Positions 1 through 10,909 are shown, numbered from the stretch's first letter. The stretch is 64,000 nt of DNA from Capronia americana (GCA_016110215.1 JADWQD010000017.1:868001-932000); one strand, 5' to 3'. The notes: generated by a model not told the origin, from the sequence alone. Numbers and translations are program-made.

Positions 1-894
1 GTGCGATGCCCTGAGTTTGCCGCCCTCGCCATTCGGACCGCGCCCGAAGCCCTCTTCCACGGCGACCCGGGCGGCCGCACTGATGACGCCGGCCTGGCGT
101 GTTCCACCACCGATCATCTTGCGGATGTGCCGGGCGTGGGCGATGAACGGCTTCGAGCCCACGATGATACTCCCGATCGGGGCGCCCAGCCCCTTGGAGA
201 AACACATGCTCACGCTGTCGAACTGGGTGCAGAAGTCCGGGAGGCTGCCCGCGTCGGCGGCGACGGCCTCCCAGATGCGCGCCCCGTCCAGGTGTAACTT
301 GATGTTGTGGGCGCGGGCGAACTGGGCGATGCGCTGCACTTCGGCGAGCGGCATGATCATGCCGTCGAGGGTGTTCTCGAGGCTGATGACGCGCGTGGGG
401 CAGGCGTGCACGTCGGAGCTGAGGATCGCGTACTGTTTCACGTCCTCGAGCGTGAGGTGGTGGCCGTTGCTGGGCCGGACGGGGATGATCATGGCGCTGG
501 AGAGAGACGACACTCCGCCGGCCTCGTAGTTGTAGATGTGAGATCTGATGTCGCAGAGCACCGAGTGCGGCGGTTGCGTGAGATGCGTGCGCAACGCGAC
601 TTGGTTGCCCATTGTGCCGGACATGACGAGGAGGGCGGCCTCGTGGCCGGCCAGCTCTGCGATGTAGGCCTCGAGGTTGTTGGTCGTGGGGTCCTCGAGC
701 ATGACGTCGTCCTGGAGCGTCGTGTTGACTATGGCGTCGAGCATGCTGGCCGTCGGCGTGGTCATGGTGTCAGAGCGGAAGTCTAGGCACGCCGGACCGG
801 GCTGTTGCCATGCATTGACGGGCTTGTGTGTTGCTGCGGCGCTGTTGGCTTCTCTGATGGCCTCGTTTGGTGCCACATCAGATTCGACGGCCAT
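1..894 (-). CDS. GLY1: L-threonine aldolase (low-specificity), 3' end cut by the window edge
   Basis: A PLP enzyme that splits L-threonine or allo-threonine into glycine and acetaldehyde, supplying cytosolic glycine. Reading the minus strand from the ATG at 894 gives 298 codons open to base 1, so the C-terminus lies outside the window. The family N-terminal signature is present at about residues 40-60: a DFRSDTMTTPT block, then EDPTTNNLE. It is followed by SGTMGNQ and by the PLP-lysine motif SMCFSKGLGAPIG, with Lys234 as the expected Schiff-base lysine. The N-terminal 38 residues are Ala-rich and look like a linker. A second Met falls inside the DFRSDT block and would cut the fold, so the start at 894 is preferred. 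No intron is needed. Known from the family: aldolase activity; seen here: motifs only. Confidence 0.93.
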   Translation of the reverse strand, partial: MAVESDVAPNEAIREANSAAATHKPVNAWQQPGPACLDFRSDTMTTPTASMLDAIVNTTLQDDVMLEDPTTNNLEAYIAELAGHEAALLVMSGTMGNQVALRTHLTQPPHSVLCDIRSHIYNYEAGGVSSLSSAMIIPVRPSNGHHLTLEDVKQYAILSSDVHACPTRVISLENTLDGMIMPLAEVQRIAQFARAHNIKLHLDGARIWEAVAADAGSLPDFCTQFDSVSMCFSKGLGAPIGSIIVGSKPFIAHARHIRKMIGGGTRQAGVISAAARVAVEEGFGRGPNGEGGKLRASH

Positions 895-1303
895 GCTGGA
901 TCGTTTCCTCACGGTGGGCCGAGCGAACTTCCGGTATGCTGTTATGGCGCGGGATCCCGTGTTCGATCTGATGGCGGCTGTGAAATTCTGTCGAGTCGCT
1001 GCTCCCAGCATTGCCAGCCGCCGTAATAATGCCGGCCAGATTTTGCTGAGACATGGTTGTTGAAAGGCGTGCGTACAGTAGCACCGTGGAGCGTGGAGAT
1101 TGGAGCGGCGATGTGCGCCGGGCATCCGATGAGTCAAAAATCCTCCAGGAAGAAGCTCGAATGGACATAGGCACCTTCCTCTTTAAGATCTATGTGACAG
1201 GGACGCAACCCGCGGGCTTTTATGCTATCCATGGATACCATCAGACTGTGTGTCATCGTAGTTGGACGAGTAGACCTTTGCTGGCATTTGGGACTCTGAC
1301 AGC
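895..1303. other. Intergenic region upstream of the threonine aldolase
   Basis: About 410 bases between the aldolase start and the DUF1989 stop. It should hold the aldolase promoter and the 3' UTR of the DUF1989 gene. The short ORFs here are uninformative and no element was recognised. Confidence 0.5.
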
Positions 1304-2044
1304 TCAAGGTAACACTTCATATTGGGCATCCGTACAGACTCCGCCATTTACTCCTGGGATCACGTCGTTTGGACAGGCGCTCATGACGGCGACACAGTCC
1401 AACTCGGCCCTCAGCACAATATACTCCCCAGCCCGACTTTCCGGTGCTATGCACTCGATCTTCCCTCCACCGGACTGACGGTCAAGTGGCGTCATGATGG
1501 GCACGTTCATGAAGACGTTCAGGGGATCGGGCGTCCACTCCGTCGAGATCGAGCCCGGTGCGAACAGCCCTGCTGCCGCCGCTTTGTGAAGTGCTACGTG
1601 CATGTTCTCGGCACAGCTGCGGTGGTCATAGCCGTCGATGCCAAGATTGCGGTAGCGGAATCGGTCGCAGCAGCCGAACAGCGTGTCATGAATGCCCGTG
1701 GTGGTGTCCTCGAGGAAGGTGAGGAGCGGGACGGACTTGTTAGTGTACAGGACATCTTGGGTTTTGGTGGAGGGGATCAGCTTCGAAAGAATGGAGCGAG
1801 TTCGGGAGGCTGAGAAGTACTGCACCCCAGAGCTGAAAGGAAAGGGCGTCGCATCGTTTGTCGAGCCGTCGTCTTGCGCCGAGCGTATGAAACTTCTGGG
1901 TATGTCACTGGGGGTACTTCCTGGGAAGACGAAAGCCCAGAAGTCGATGACCTGGTTGCCGTGCGGATTGATCAGTTTGAGTCTTTGGCCCTGCTTGAGG
2001 TCGACGTAGGCGCCAGTGCGAGCGGGGATGGTTATGGCAGGCAT
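1304..2044 (-). CDS. DUF1989 (urea carboxylase-associated-like) protein
   Basis: A single-exon protein of 246 residues. It starts MPAITIPARTGAYVDLKQGQ and carries the conserved NPHGNQVIDFWAF block at about residues 26-38. A Cys/His-rich centre follows (GCCDRFRYR, then DHRSCAENMH, residues about 124-148), then NVFMNVPI and a C-terminal AELDCVAVMSACPNDV segment. Length and order match DUF1989, a family whose bacterial members sit beside urea carboxylase and whose conserved Cys/His residues suggest metal binding. Its exact reaction in fungi is not established, so only the family is claimed. The gene is divergent from the Mis18-like gene, with about 310 bases between the two starts. Confidence 0.9.
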   Translation of the reverse strand: MPAITIPARTGAYVDLKQGQRLKLINPHGNQVIDFWAFVFPGSTPSDIPRSFIRSAQDDGSTNDATPFPFSSGVQYFSASRTRSILSKLIPSTKTQDVLYTNKSVPLLTFLEDTTTGIHDTLFGCCDRFRYRNLGIDGYDHRSCAENMHVALHKAAAAGLFAPGSISTEWTPDPLNVFMNVPIMTPLDRQSGGGKIECIAPESRAGEYIVLRAELDCVAVMSACPNDVIPGVNGGVCTDAQYEVLP

Positions 2045-2353
2045 TATGACAGGTAGTGGTCACTCACTCTTAGGAAGCCGCAATATACACGGCGCTCGTG
2101 TAAATAGTCCCTCCGTGCCTACCTATGAGCAGCGGCAATCTCCTTCTGATACATCTACGCCAAGGTGATCGAGCGGTGATGTACGGTGAATGATTGACTG
2201 GCTCGGCTGTGGACGCGTCGCGCTTAGCTGGTCACGACCGCGTCGCACTTTCCACCTGCCGGTCTTCCCTTTCCGGCTGTCGCTCCCCAAACCTGCGATC
2301 CTCGCTGTGTGCGCCCGCATCTCGCTCGCAGACAGTCAAACGTGAACACCAGG
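2045..2353. promoter_or_regulatory. Bidirectional promoter, DUF1989 gene / Mis18-like gene
   Basis: A 309-base gap between two divergent start codons, so both promoters must lie here or overlap the 5' ends. No TATA or CCAAT box stood out. Confidence 0.45.
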
Positions 2354-4958
2354 ATGGGTTCGTCGTCGCGGCGCATGTCGCAGCCTCCTTCTTTTCATGT
2401 GAATTTGCATTGCATGCAATGTCACAACCAGATCGGAATCTTTGACAACGAATGGAGTCGCCTTACCTCGTCCTATGTTCGCTCTGTCCACCCTGGCGCA
2501 CATTTCGGCACCGAAGTCGCCGCGAACCGGACCCAGGTTGTGCCTGCGGGCGCTTCGCAACGACTGCTGGAAGGATGCACTCTCGCCGAGGTGTTCTGCA
2601 CAAAATGCTCAGGAGTGGTTGGACAGTATTGCAAGGCGATACCTGGACCCGAACGGAAAAATATGCTGTGAGCGAACCCCAATGTCGCAGAGGCCTAATC
2701 GGTGATTCTGACTCGAGGATAGAAAGCAGTATCTTTACAAACTGTCCAAGACATATCTTAAGAGCGGCGATACCAATGAACAAGTCGACCCCGTCTTCGC
2801 TTACAGCGGGGATCTTGCGCAAGCAAGCACAAGAACAAGCGCTACGCCGCGTCCGAGCCTGCCTGCTATTCCCCGATGGTCCCGTACTCCCTTCCAGCCA
2901 GAAGAGACTCCCTCGCGCTTCCAGACGGTGACAGACTCACGTCGTCGAGCCTCTGCGCCCATTTATTTGCGGAATAACCACGAGCCCGGTTCGCCTGCCT
3001 CTGGGGAGCTGGAAGATCCCCCCGCCCACCGCTTCGCGATGCATGATGCACGACTGAACCCGCAGGAGGAGCCATTTGCGACACTGGATGCCAGAATGCG
3101 GGAGAATGAGAAGCAACTGCGAGTGATCTCTTCAGTCCTCGACGCATTCCGTGTTACTCTCGAGGACATCAACGCGTCCGTGAAGGAACTTCAATATCAG
3201 AATGCTACGCCTCATGTCAAAAACCCTACCAATTTCGACTTTGTAGCCAACCTGAATGCCATGGTTGGTGCAGTGAAAACCGCACAGTCCAATGCGCAAG
3301 AGCTGGAAGATCTGCGTGCTGAAAACACCGCGCTCAAGGCGAAGTGGGATATTGTTCAGTCGGCCATCGTCACTGCAACGGGAAGCACGGCACCGAGTCC
3401 GACTCTGACAGCATCCCATGGAAATAGTCTGGGAAAGCGGAAGCGCGACAGCAATGTCAGTAAAGCTATCTCTGGAGGCACCTCGAACCCTGCATCGCAA
3501 TCAAGGCCATTTTGGCTGGGGAATTCGTCGTCCTCAGCGCAGATCCCGACTCCGCAGTCAAGCGCACATTCAGACCCCCAGTCCCAGGACACCTCCAATA
3601 GTTCACGTAACGCTACGCCGGATGATGCACTCGACGGACCCGACTTACCACACTCCCCTCAGAACCGCAAGAAACCTAAGGCGGCTGGAGCGCCAACGGT
3701 ACGCCAACCTGAGAAGAAGCGGGAGCAGGTTGCGGTGTCTAGCCAGCTTTTGAAGAATCTCAGTCCAGCTGTGCGTTTTGCGCTAGGCGATGCATCCTTC
3801 GATGAATCACTCACGGGCGCCGGTGCCTTGAATGCCGGAGATCAAGAGCCGCTTTCAAACTCAGTCCTCAAGATGGATTCATCGCAGTTACCATCGGGGC
3901 AAGATGAGCAACCTTCAACGCTTGCGGGAAATGGAATACAGACTGCCAAGGATGTAGCCCAGCCATATGTCGGTGACGATGCGGCGGTTCCTGATGATGA
4001 CGATGCTGCGGTGACTGACGATGGCGCGAGGCTGCGCGGCATTGGTGATGAGCCGCCAATGGAGCTTAACGCCATTGCGACGACAGCCAACCGCTTCTCA
4101 ATGGACGAGAGCGTTGAATTTAGCGGTGACGAAGAAGGTCCTGGATTTGAGCAACCTGAGGACCAAACCTCGTCAGAAGCTCGCCAGAGCTCTCCTGTGA
4201 ATGTGGATAAAGACAAGCAGCAGGCACGGGTCAGCTCTACTCCGGATGACGCTTCGATCCAGTCGGCACCGGCCAGGCGAACTCGGAGCAAGACTCAGGC
4301 TGCATCGACCGCTTCTACGCGAAGAAAGACCATCGAGTTGAATGTCGTCTCTGCCAAGGATAAACGAAGTGTTGCGCCCGAGCCACCACCTTCACGAAGG
4401 ATCCTGCCCCGCCGAATAAGTTCGGATCAAACTGGGCGATTTGAGCATGCGACGCCAGAAACGGTTGAGGCTGAACTGATCGAGTTAGAGAAGCCCAAAG
4501 GACCGCGACAGTACAAGACCTATTACCTCCAGACGGGCACAAAGCTTCTGAACAATGAGTTAAAAGAGCTCGGACTGGAAGAATGGATCAACAAGGACAA
4601 AAATGACCCTGAGTACAAACAGCTTGTTCAGGAAGCCAGAGATCGCAAGCGAGAACAGACCAAACTGGCTGCACTCGCTCGTCGGGGTGTGTCCGTCCCA
4701 GGAGCAGATATGGATGAGGCATTGCGACGATCGACTCCTTCCTTGGAAGAGGCATTGCAACAAGCCCAAGCCCTGGCCGATGCGACCACCAAGCAAATCA
4801 TGGCGTCCAGAAAAGACCCAGCAGAGACAACGGAACCAGCTCGACAAGTGGCCAATGTTGGTCCTATCAGCAAGCGCAGAAAGTCGAAAGCAGACCGCGA
4901 GGAAAAGATCCGCAAGAGAGATGAGCTGGCGAAAGCAGCAATGGAGATAGACGACTAA
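2354..4958 (+). CDS. Mis18/Yippee-domain zinc protein with long disordered tail
   Basis: Model join(2354..2667, 2723..4958), 849 residues; the 55-base intron starts GTGAGC and ends ATAG. Exon 1 encodes a small zinc fold with two CxxC pairs, Cys20/Cys23 (LHCMQCHNQ) and Cys82/Cys85 (VFCTKCSGVVG). This matches the Yippee/Mis18 fold, and exon 2 continues it as KQYLYKLSKTYLKSG. Mis18 proteins help load CENP-A at centromeres. A coiled-coil-like helix follows at about residues 240-290. Next comes a roughly 400-residue acidic, Ser/Pro-rich disordered stretch, and the C-terminus is charged and helical (RQYKTYYLQTGTKLL, then EEWINKDKNDPEY, then a KRRKSK basic patch). The ATG at 2354 is used because the longer open frame begins with GTG. 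The zinc fold is well supported; a centromere role is inferred from the family. Confidence 0.82.
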
Positions 4959-5985
4959 GAATCAGAGCTCAAGGCTCGAGCGGTCTACGGATAAAGGAAG
5001 GAACGTGTCCCCACGAGTTTTACACGGTATCGAACAGGTCGCGTGGTTTTTGGCCTGGCAACGCGCTGAGTGAGTGCATAGGTAGATTGCGTAAGTGATT
5101 GGATTGGCATGTTTGCTTGTACTACCCTTCGCCTATCGTGCGGACAAGTCCCTAGAACAGACAATGTCGCTTGCATGATGCCGTCTGGATGGAGATTATA
5201 CTACGTAACCCTGGCCTCGGCGTCGCGGCAGTGGCGCGTGACGTCTTCCGTACATAATCATCCCACGGGAGCAAACAAAAAGCGTCTTAATCATTGGTTC
5301 CCGCTGCAGTAGGCACCGAGGCGCGCTACTCTAGCCAGGAACGGGGGAGCCGGAACCACGATCCTTAGGCGTCCTTTTAGCCCCTCACGCACGCGCTGTC
5401 GCCTACCTAGGATCCTCGGATCCAGAGCTTCGAAGGGCCGCTGGCGAGCCGACGCAGGGGTCCTCCGTCCTCCCGCGTCTGCGTTGGCGGGGAAATTTCT
5501 TCGAGAATCTGTGGCTTTCACAACTTAACTCGACTTTCATCCCATGCCCACCCACGCCTTCTTCTTTCCTTGGACTTCACACATTGGCTCGGTCGCTTTG
5601 TTGCTTCTCTACCTACGGCTGCGGTCTGTCTGATAGCGTTGCTTGTTCTTTCGCGTGTTATAGCATTGTGAGCAAATCCAACCGCAGCGTCAGCCGCGAC
5701 TCGCCGGCAAGAGAACCATTGTAGGAAAACCAATTCCATCTTCCAGCCTCAGTATGCATGTACAACAGCTGACACATCAATAGAAAGACTCCTCTTTCGG
5801 TCGCCGTGCCTACTCTTCTCTCACACCTTTGTACTGGTAGGCTATCCGAAATTAACTCCACCTCTCCGTTGCCTGGTCACTCGCGTGGACAAGACTTGTC
5901 GCTTGCCACTGAATATGGGTGGAAGAACGACGGGTTATGTTGCCTAGGTTGTGGGATTGCACACAGCAGGAGGGGATCATAATCT
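4959..5985. other. Intergenic region, no clear gene
   Basis: About 1 kb between the Mis18-like stop and the next candidate exon. Short ORFs on both strands have no recognisable family. The stretch around 5520-5870 is pyrimidine-rich, as in fungal 5' leaders, so part of it may be upstream leader of the kinase gene. Confidence 0.4.
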
Positions 5986-6491
5986 ATGTCCATGCACAGG
6001 AGGAGGCTCTTCAAGGAAGAATTTCGCAGGGAGGCCATGTGTCGTTCGTGGAAATCACTTGTTGAAGCAACCTCTTGTGCCCGACGACTCAATGCAGCCC
6101 CGGATATCGAGATTTTTGTGCATAAGCAAGACTTTACTTCCATGATTTGCGAGAACTGGTATCGGTTTCTGCGACTAACAGATTCGATGACAGATCCTGC
6201 AAATTGGCCGGTCTTTTCCTCGGAGCAACCATACCATAAGGTACGTCTGAACCGTCTCATCGCCCCCCCTCATACTGCGGCATGTTGTCATGACCTGCGG
6301 CCGGCTCTTGAGATGGCATCGAGTTCCGTCGAACTTGATCTGCGATTCTCTTTAGCGACCCCTTTGTCTCCCTGCGACGACTCCTACCTCACACCACCAC
6401 AACACGGACGTTACTAACACAGGTGAAGGCGATCATTCACGTACAGGCGCTGGCAGCCAGGTGTCTACTGGATCAGTTCAGACAGACCTAA
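5986..6491 (+). CDS. Candidate small two-exon gene or upstream ORF of the kinase
   Basis: Hypothetical model join(5986..6240, 6423..6491), about 107 residues. Exon 1 starts at two nearby in-frame Met codons (MSMHRRRLF). It reads into a good donor (AAG then GTACGT at 6241). The intron ends with TTACTAACACAG, where a perfect branch-point sequence sits unusually close to the AG. Phase is kept, and exon 2 reads VKAIIHVQALAARCLLDQ to a TAA. The product is basic with no recognised domain. It may equally be a spliced 5' leader of the kinase that begins 213 bases downstream. Only the splice signals and open frame support it. Confidence 0.3.
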
Positions 6492-6704
6492 CTCTGGAGC
6501 ACTATGAGAATTGAAAGGGTGGCACTACGGTAGCACTCTTGGTCAGTGCACTCACAGTTGAAAGAGTTATGCTTACATCTTTCCGAACAGGACGCGTTTG
6601 TCGAGGATTCAAAATTAGGCAATATTGGAACACGTTTGGTCTCCCCAGCGCCGTCGTCTCCAGCGGCATATGAGCAATCTTTAGAGACGATCAGCAACCT
6701 CATC

Positions 6705-9700
6705 ATGTCTCAGCATGCTACTCAACCTGCCACACAGCCCGCCAGGTTCCGGCACAGCATCTCCAATGTCTCTGATGAAGACGCTACAGATGTCATCTGC
6801 ATGCTGACTCCCACGTCGCCATCGGCGTTCGAGGCGGTCAAAGCCAACCTACGACACGCTCCCCAACACATTCTGCAGAATCATGACTTGGAAGATATTG
6901 CTGAAGAATTGCTTTTCGGTTCCAACCAGTCACGAGACCTAGCTCTGCGGATGTCCTCCAACGTCAAGCACCCTAAGGACGGATTTCGATTCGGCCGAAA
7001 CCCAAACCAAAGCGATGTACTTCTGACCGCTCACGAGTACGACACCCTCCTGAGCAAAATCCATTTCAAGATATACGTCAACAATCAAGGGAGTCTGATG
7101 TTGCAAGACTTGTCTACCAATGGTACTATTGTGGACGATGTCCACCTGAAGGCGAGAGATCGACGAGGCAAGCCCGTCCTCAAGCCCGCCACCACGGTCC
7201 TCAAGAATGGCTCTCTTATTCGTGTCTTCTGTGGTCCGGACAAGCAAGAGGTCAAGATGATGGTACGAATACCGAGCCGTGGGGATTTCGAAGATGCTTA
7301 CGAAGAGAATCTCCGAAACTACCTCGCAGCAAGGGGTGATGTGGCTCAGTTTGCTTCCATGAGGGAAAGTACGTACGGCAATCACTGGAATGGCGGCTCG
7401 TTGTACAATTTCACCGGTTTGCTGGGCAGGGGTGCCTTTGCAACCGTGTACAGAATCCAGACCAAGAAAGAAGGCGACTTGTACGCAGCAAAAGAGCTTG
7501 ACAAACGTCGTTTCATTAAAAATGGCGTTCTCGACCTGAAGTTCGACAGCGAGCTCAACATCATGAAGAACCTCAAGCATCCCAACATTGTAAACTACCT
7601 CGATTGCCACAACTACCAGCATTGGATCTACATCCTGATGGAATTCGTGCCGTATGGCGAGCTGGCACAGGAATTGAGGAAGCGTGGAATAATCCCCGAA
7701 GCGGACGTTCAACAGATCGCCAAACAGATATTGCACGCTCTCGATTACCTTCATCGTCGAAACATCACGCATCGTGACATCAAGCCCGACAACATCTTGA
7801 TAGCAAGGTTGAACCCATTAATCGTCAAGCTGTCAGATTTTGGCCTGTCAAAATGTGTCACGGATCAGGAGACGTTTCTCAAGACGTTTTGTGGAACACT
7901 TCTCTATTGCGCCCCAGAAGTCTATCCTGACTACGGAAACTATACTCAAGCGTCTGCCCCGAAGCGACGGCGCGGCCTTGGCGAAGCTGCCTCCAAGCCT
8001 CCACCGTCTCCCTACGATCAGTCAGTGGACATGTGGTCGTTCGGCGCAGTCATTTTCCATCTTCTGTGCGGCAAACCTCCCGTGACTGGGAGAGGTGATG
8101 ATCGCGGCGCGCAAATGTTGAACAATATCATGACGAAAGACGTCGACTTCGAGCCGCTCAGACAAGAAGGTATATCGGAAGCAGCTGTTGATTTCATTGC
8201 AAAACTGTTAAACCGCAATCCTGCCTCCCGGCCGAAAGAGGCCGAGTGTCTGCGACATCCATGGCTGCGAGATGTGCCTGACAATTGCAATTACGACGAC
8301 GTCGAGGAGCCACTTTCTGATGTGGAGCATCAGCTCGAAGACTTCGATGAGCTTAGTGACGACTTCATCGATGATGACATGATCCATAATCTGAATCAAC
8401 TCAATCAACCTGCATCCTCTTCTCCGAATCGACCAGCGAAACGGGCTCGCACTTTCGTGGACATGGCCCCGACAGGGAGCGCTATCGCCTATCCATCTCT
8501 ACCGGAAGCAGACCAAAGCATTCTGCCACTTCCTCACGAAACAGCACCACCTGCACAAAGACTTTTCGGGGAGATATCTGCTTCGGTGCTACGGAGTTCT
8601 GGTGTCTTTGGCGGTGAGCTTAACCCTCTCCCTTCACCAACTCTTGTCAATAATATCCGGGACGGTGTGGAACAAATCAGCGTGAATGATTTTGTGGTAC
8701 GCCCACCATCGAGTGGTGCAGAAAGTGAAGACAATGCGGGTCAGCCACTACGATATCCTCAGGTACTGGAAGTGCCTCAAGCTCAGACCACTTCAGCTGC
8801 AAGTCTTATGGGGGCAGAACAGCAGATTGGTCAACTTAATATGTCCTCGGAGGGAGACATATCAGACGCTCCGACTCCAGAAACAACAAACCCTGTAACG
8901 CCTGAAACTCGACAAATGTCCCCTTCCGAATCTCTCACGCCCCATGTTGACCCTGGATTCGCAGAGCCCGCACAGCCTGTGGAAGAGCCGATCTGTACAC
9001 GCCAGATTGATCTCAACCTTGTGCAAGACCCAGTCAACTTTCAAGTGGAAGTCGAAGCACGAAACGCTTCTAGAGCGAACAAGTTACGAACCAAGGCGGA
9101 GACATTCCACGTCAATATGGCCGCAAGGATCCGGTCTCCTTCAGCTGAACTTGCCGCCACTATAGACGCAAAGACTGGTCAAGTAGTCCAGCATGCGGTA
9201 CGAACCGAGCGCTTCAGTCGCACGATTCAAGGTCCAGCAGACACGACCGGGACGAGCTCGCAAACTTCGCAGTTTATCAAGCCTCCTAGACGCTACGGAA
9301 AACTCACCAGCATGCCAGGCTCCTTCGCCAACGTCACAATCAACCTTGAAGCTAAGGACACCATGTGGGGTCGAGGTGATGGCTGCACGGTCCGGTATCC
9401 GAATCTTAGCGACGCTCGTGTTCCGAAATACGCCCTCAAGATCTACTTCTGGGCACCGGGTATGGCCCCGTACGTTGCTGGTGGCGGAAACTGGACGGAC
9501 GTACCGCGTGTTCGCACCCTTATTGCCACCAGTGCCAGCAGGTGTATTTGGGTCAACGGCGTTGCGTTGCGCAAGGAGTCTGCGTCAGGTGACGCGTCAT
9601 TTTATGGGAAGTTGTATTCCGAGGACGTCGTCACTATCTACGACGAGGCCGATGGGTTCTTGAAGTTCAAGGTGGAAATCACCTTTGGGGAAAGTGCTCG

Positions 9701-9842
9701 CCCGCGACCTGCCAGCGAGAAGGGTTTTCTCATAGAAGAGGAACACGTCCACCATCAGAGGATGAAGGAACGGGAAAGCATGCGGTTGAGCATGAGGGAG
9801 GATGGCGGTGAAGTGCCCACCGCACCGGTCGATGCTGAGTAA
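6705..9842 (+). CDS. FHA - Ser/Thr kinase - FHA-like protein (Rad53/Chk2 type)
   Basis: A CAMK-family protein kinase of 1045 residues in one exon. An N-terminal SQ/TQ cluster (SQHATQPATQ) resembles the ATM/ATR target cluster of Rad53. The first FHA domain spans about residues 90-185, with GFRFGR, SKIHFKIY and DLSTNGT. The kinase domain runs about 236-522: glycine loop LGRGAFATVY, Lys263, HRDIKPDN with Asp358, and Asp378 in DFG. It contains an insert (KRRRGLGEAASKPPPS) after the CAPE motif. A Ser/Pro-rich stretch of about 350 residues follows, then a second FHA-like fold at about 865-1000 (TMWGRGDGCTVRYPN). FHA-kinase-FHA is the Rad53 order, so a DNA-damage or replication checkpoint role is inferred. 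The frame is open upstream to 6546 but without an ATG, so 6705 is the first usable start. Confidence 0.87.
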   Translation: MSQHATQPATQPARFRHSISNVSDEDATDVICMLTPTSPSAFEAVKANLRHAPQHILQNHDLEDIAEELLFGSNQSRDLALRMSSNVKHPKDGFRFGRNPNQSDVLLTAHEYDTLLSKIHFKIYVNNQGSLMLQDLSTNGTIVDDVHLKARDRRGKPVLKPATTVLKNGSLIRVFCGPDKQEVKMMVRIPSRGDFEDAYEENLRNYLAARGDVAQFASMRESTYGNHWNGGSLYNFTGLLGRGAFATVYRIQTKKEGDLYAAKELDKRRFIKNGVLDLKFDSELNIMKNLKHPNIVNYLDCHNYQHWIYILMEFVPYGELAQELRKRGIIPEADVQQIAKQILHALDYLHRRNITHRDIKPDNILIARLNPLIVKLSDFGLSKCVTDQETFLKTFCGTLLYCAPEVYPDYGNYTQASAPKRRRGLGEAASKPPPSPYDQSVDMWSFGAVIFHLLCGKPPVTGRGDDRGAQMLNNIMTKDVDFEPLRQEGISEAAVDFIAKLLNRNPASRPKEAECLRHPWLRDVPDNCNYDDVEEPLSDVEHQLEDFDELSDDFIDDDMIHNLNQLNQPASSSPNRPAKRARTFVDMAPTGSAIAYPSLPEADQSILPLPHETAPPAQRLFGEISASVLRSSGVFGGELNPLPSPTLVNNIRDGVEQISVNDFVVRPPSSGAESEDNAGQPLRYPQVLEVPQAQTTSAASLMGAEQQIGQLNMSSEGDISDAPTPETTNPVTPETRQMSPSESLTPHVDPGFAEPAQPVEEPICTRQIDLNLVQDPVNFQVEVEARNASRANKLRTKAETFHVNMAARIRSPSAELAATIDAKTGQVVQHAVRTERFSRTIQGPADTTGTSSQTSQFIKPPRRYGKLTSMPGSFANVTINLEAKDTMWGRGDGCTVRYPNLSDARVPKYALKIYFWAPGMAPYVAGGGNWTDVPRVRTLIATSASRCIWVNGVALRKESASGDASFYGKLYSEDVVTIYDEADGFLKFKVEITFGESARPRPASEKGFLIEEEHVHHQRMKERESMRLSMREDGGEVPTAPVDAE

Positions 9843-10909
9843 CGCGTGTACGCTTGCTGAGATAGCTCGGAAATGATATGCAATGTGATCATGATGTTGT
9901 GCTTCATGAGAAACGTACTTAAAGACATCGCACAGCGTATCTGAGAAATCTCGGGACAGGTACCGCCGAGCCCAACGGGACGCCGTCGACCGCTTATCGG
10001 TGGGGGCGCCGCCAGGCACAATGAGCCGTGATAGGTTGGGGGTGCGCCTATCGCTCCTTTGGCGCAGGTCCAGGGCCACCTGAGAGCGGAGATGGTGCAG
10101 CGGAGATCCAGCTGCACCAGTGTGACAGTGTCTCAAGAAGTTCCACCGAGATCTCCCTGTTCCTTCAACGCGGTAAGTGGAATCTTCCTCAGGGTGTTGC
10201 GCGGTGCTTTGCAGTGGAACTGGACATTGACTCGATGAAGTGCGGCCACCCAAGTACAGTACCGTAGCACGTAGCATGTCACGCTGATGGTTGACAGATC
10301 CGCGCCGCAGGAAGACAGACTGTCCAGCTGTTCAACTTGCTCTGCGCTGAAAGATGGCGTTTGGCTTCTGAAAGGCCCGTCGGTCATACTGCAAGGTGCC
10401 ATGTCCGGCTGCAGTCATCCTCGCGCGGACTTGGTCCTGTGGTAGCGGAGGCCTTTCAGGTGGGAGGGGCGGACTTGCTCATTCGGGGATTTGTAACCTC
10501 TGCGCCTCTCCAATAGGATAATAAATTGAATTCCATCAAGTCTTCAGCAACATTGGCAAACGCCCTCTCCTCCCTTGACAGTGGGTGGCCTCCTGTAAAC
10601 CATCCTACACGGTGTTGCTGATGTAGTCGCATTTGCTGATTTCGCTTTTTTTGTTGGCCTGCGGATGGGCACCTGCATCAACAGCCCGTCAAATCTTCGA
10701 AGTGAATCGAGTCGCTCCATCTGCCACACCCACACTTTCTTTGTCCAGTGTAATTGTCGGCTGCGCCGGTTCCTCACTACAGTCCTTCCGAAAGGACAGC
10801 CGCACCATAAGAGAATCGCTCTACAGTATCTACGTACTGCGAATCGTTGCCCTCCCTCATGCGCACCCCGAACCAGCTGCACGTCGTATGACATTCACCA
10901 CCTGCTCCG
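9843..10909. other. Intergenic region, no clear gene
   Basis: About 1.07 kb between the kinase stop and the mannosyltransferase start. It contains a 226-codon minus-strand frame that runs back into the kinase C-terminus and has no recognisable domain, so it is treated as noise. It probably holds the kinase 3' UTR and the promoter of the next gene. Confidence 0.45.

Noticed and set aside
2123..2320. 65-codon minus-strand frame in the divergent promoter
   Set aside because: Short, Arg-rich, no family; lies in the shared promoter of two well-supported genes.
6939..7772. 277-codon minus-strand frame inside the kinase
   Set aside because: Fully antisense to the FHA and kinase domains with no recognisable motif.
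9597..10277. 226-codon minus-strand frame downstream of the kinase
   Set aside because: Overlaps the kinase C-terminus and shows no recognisable family or splice structure.
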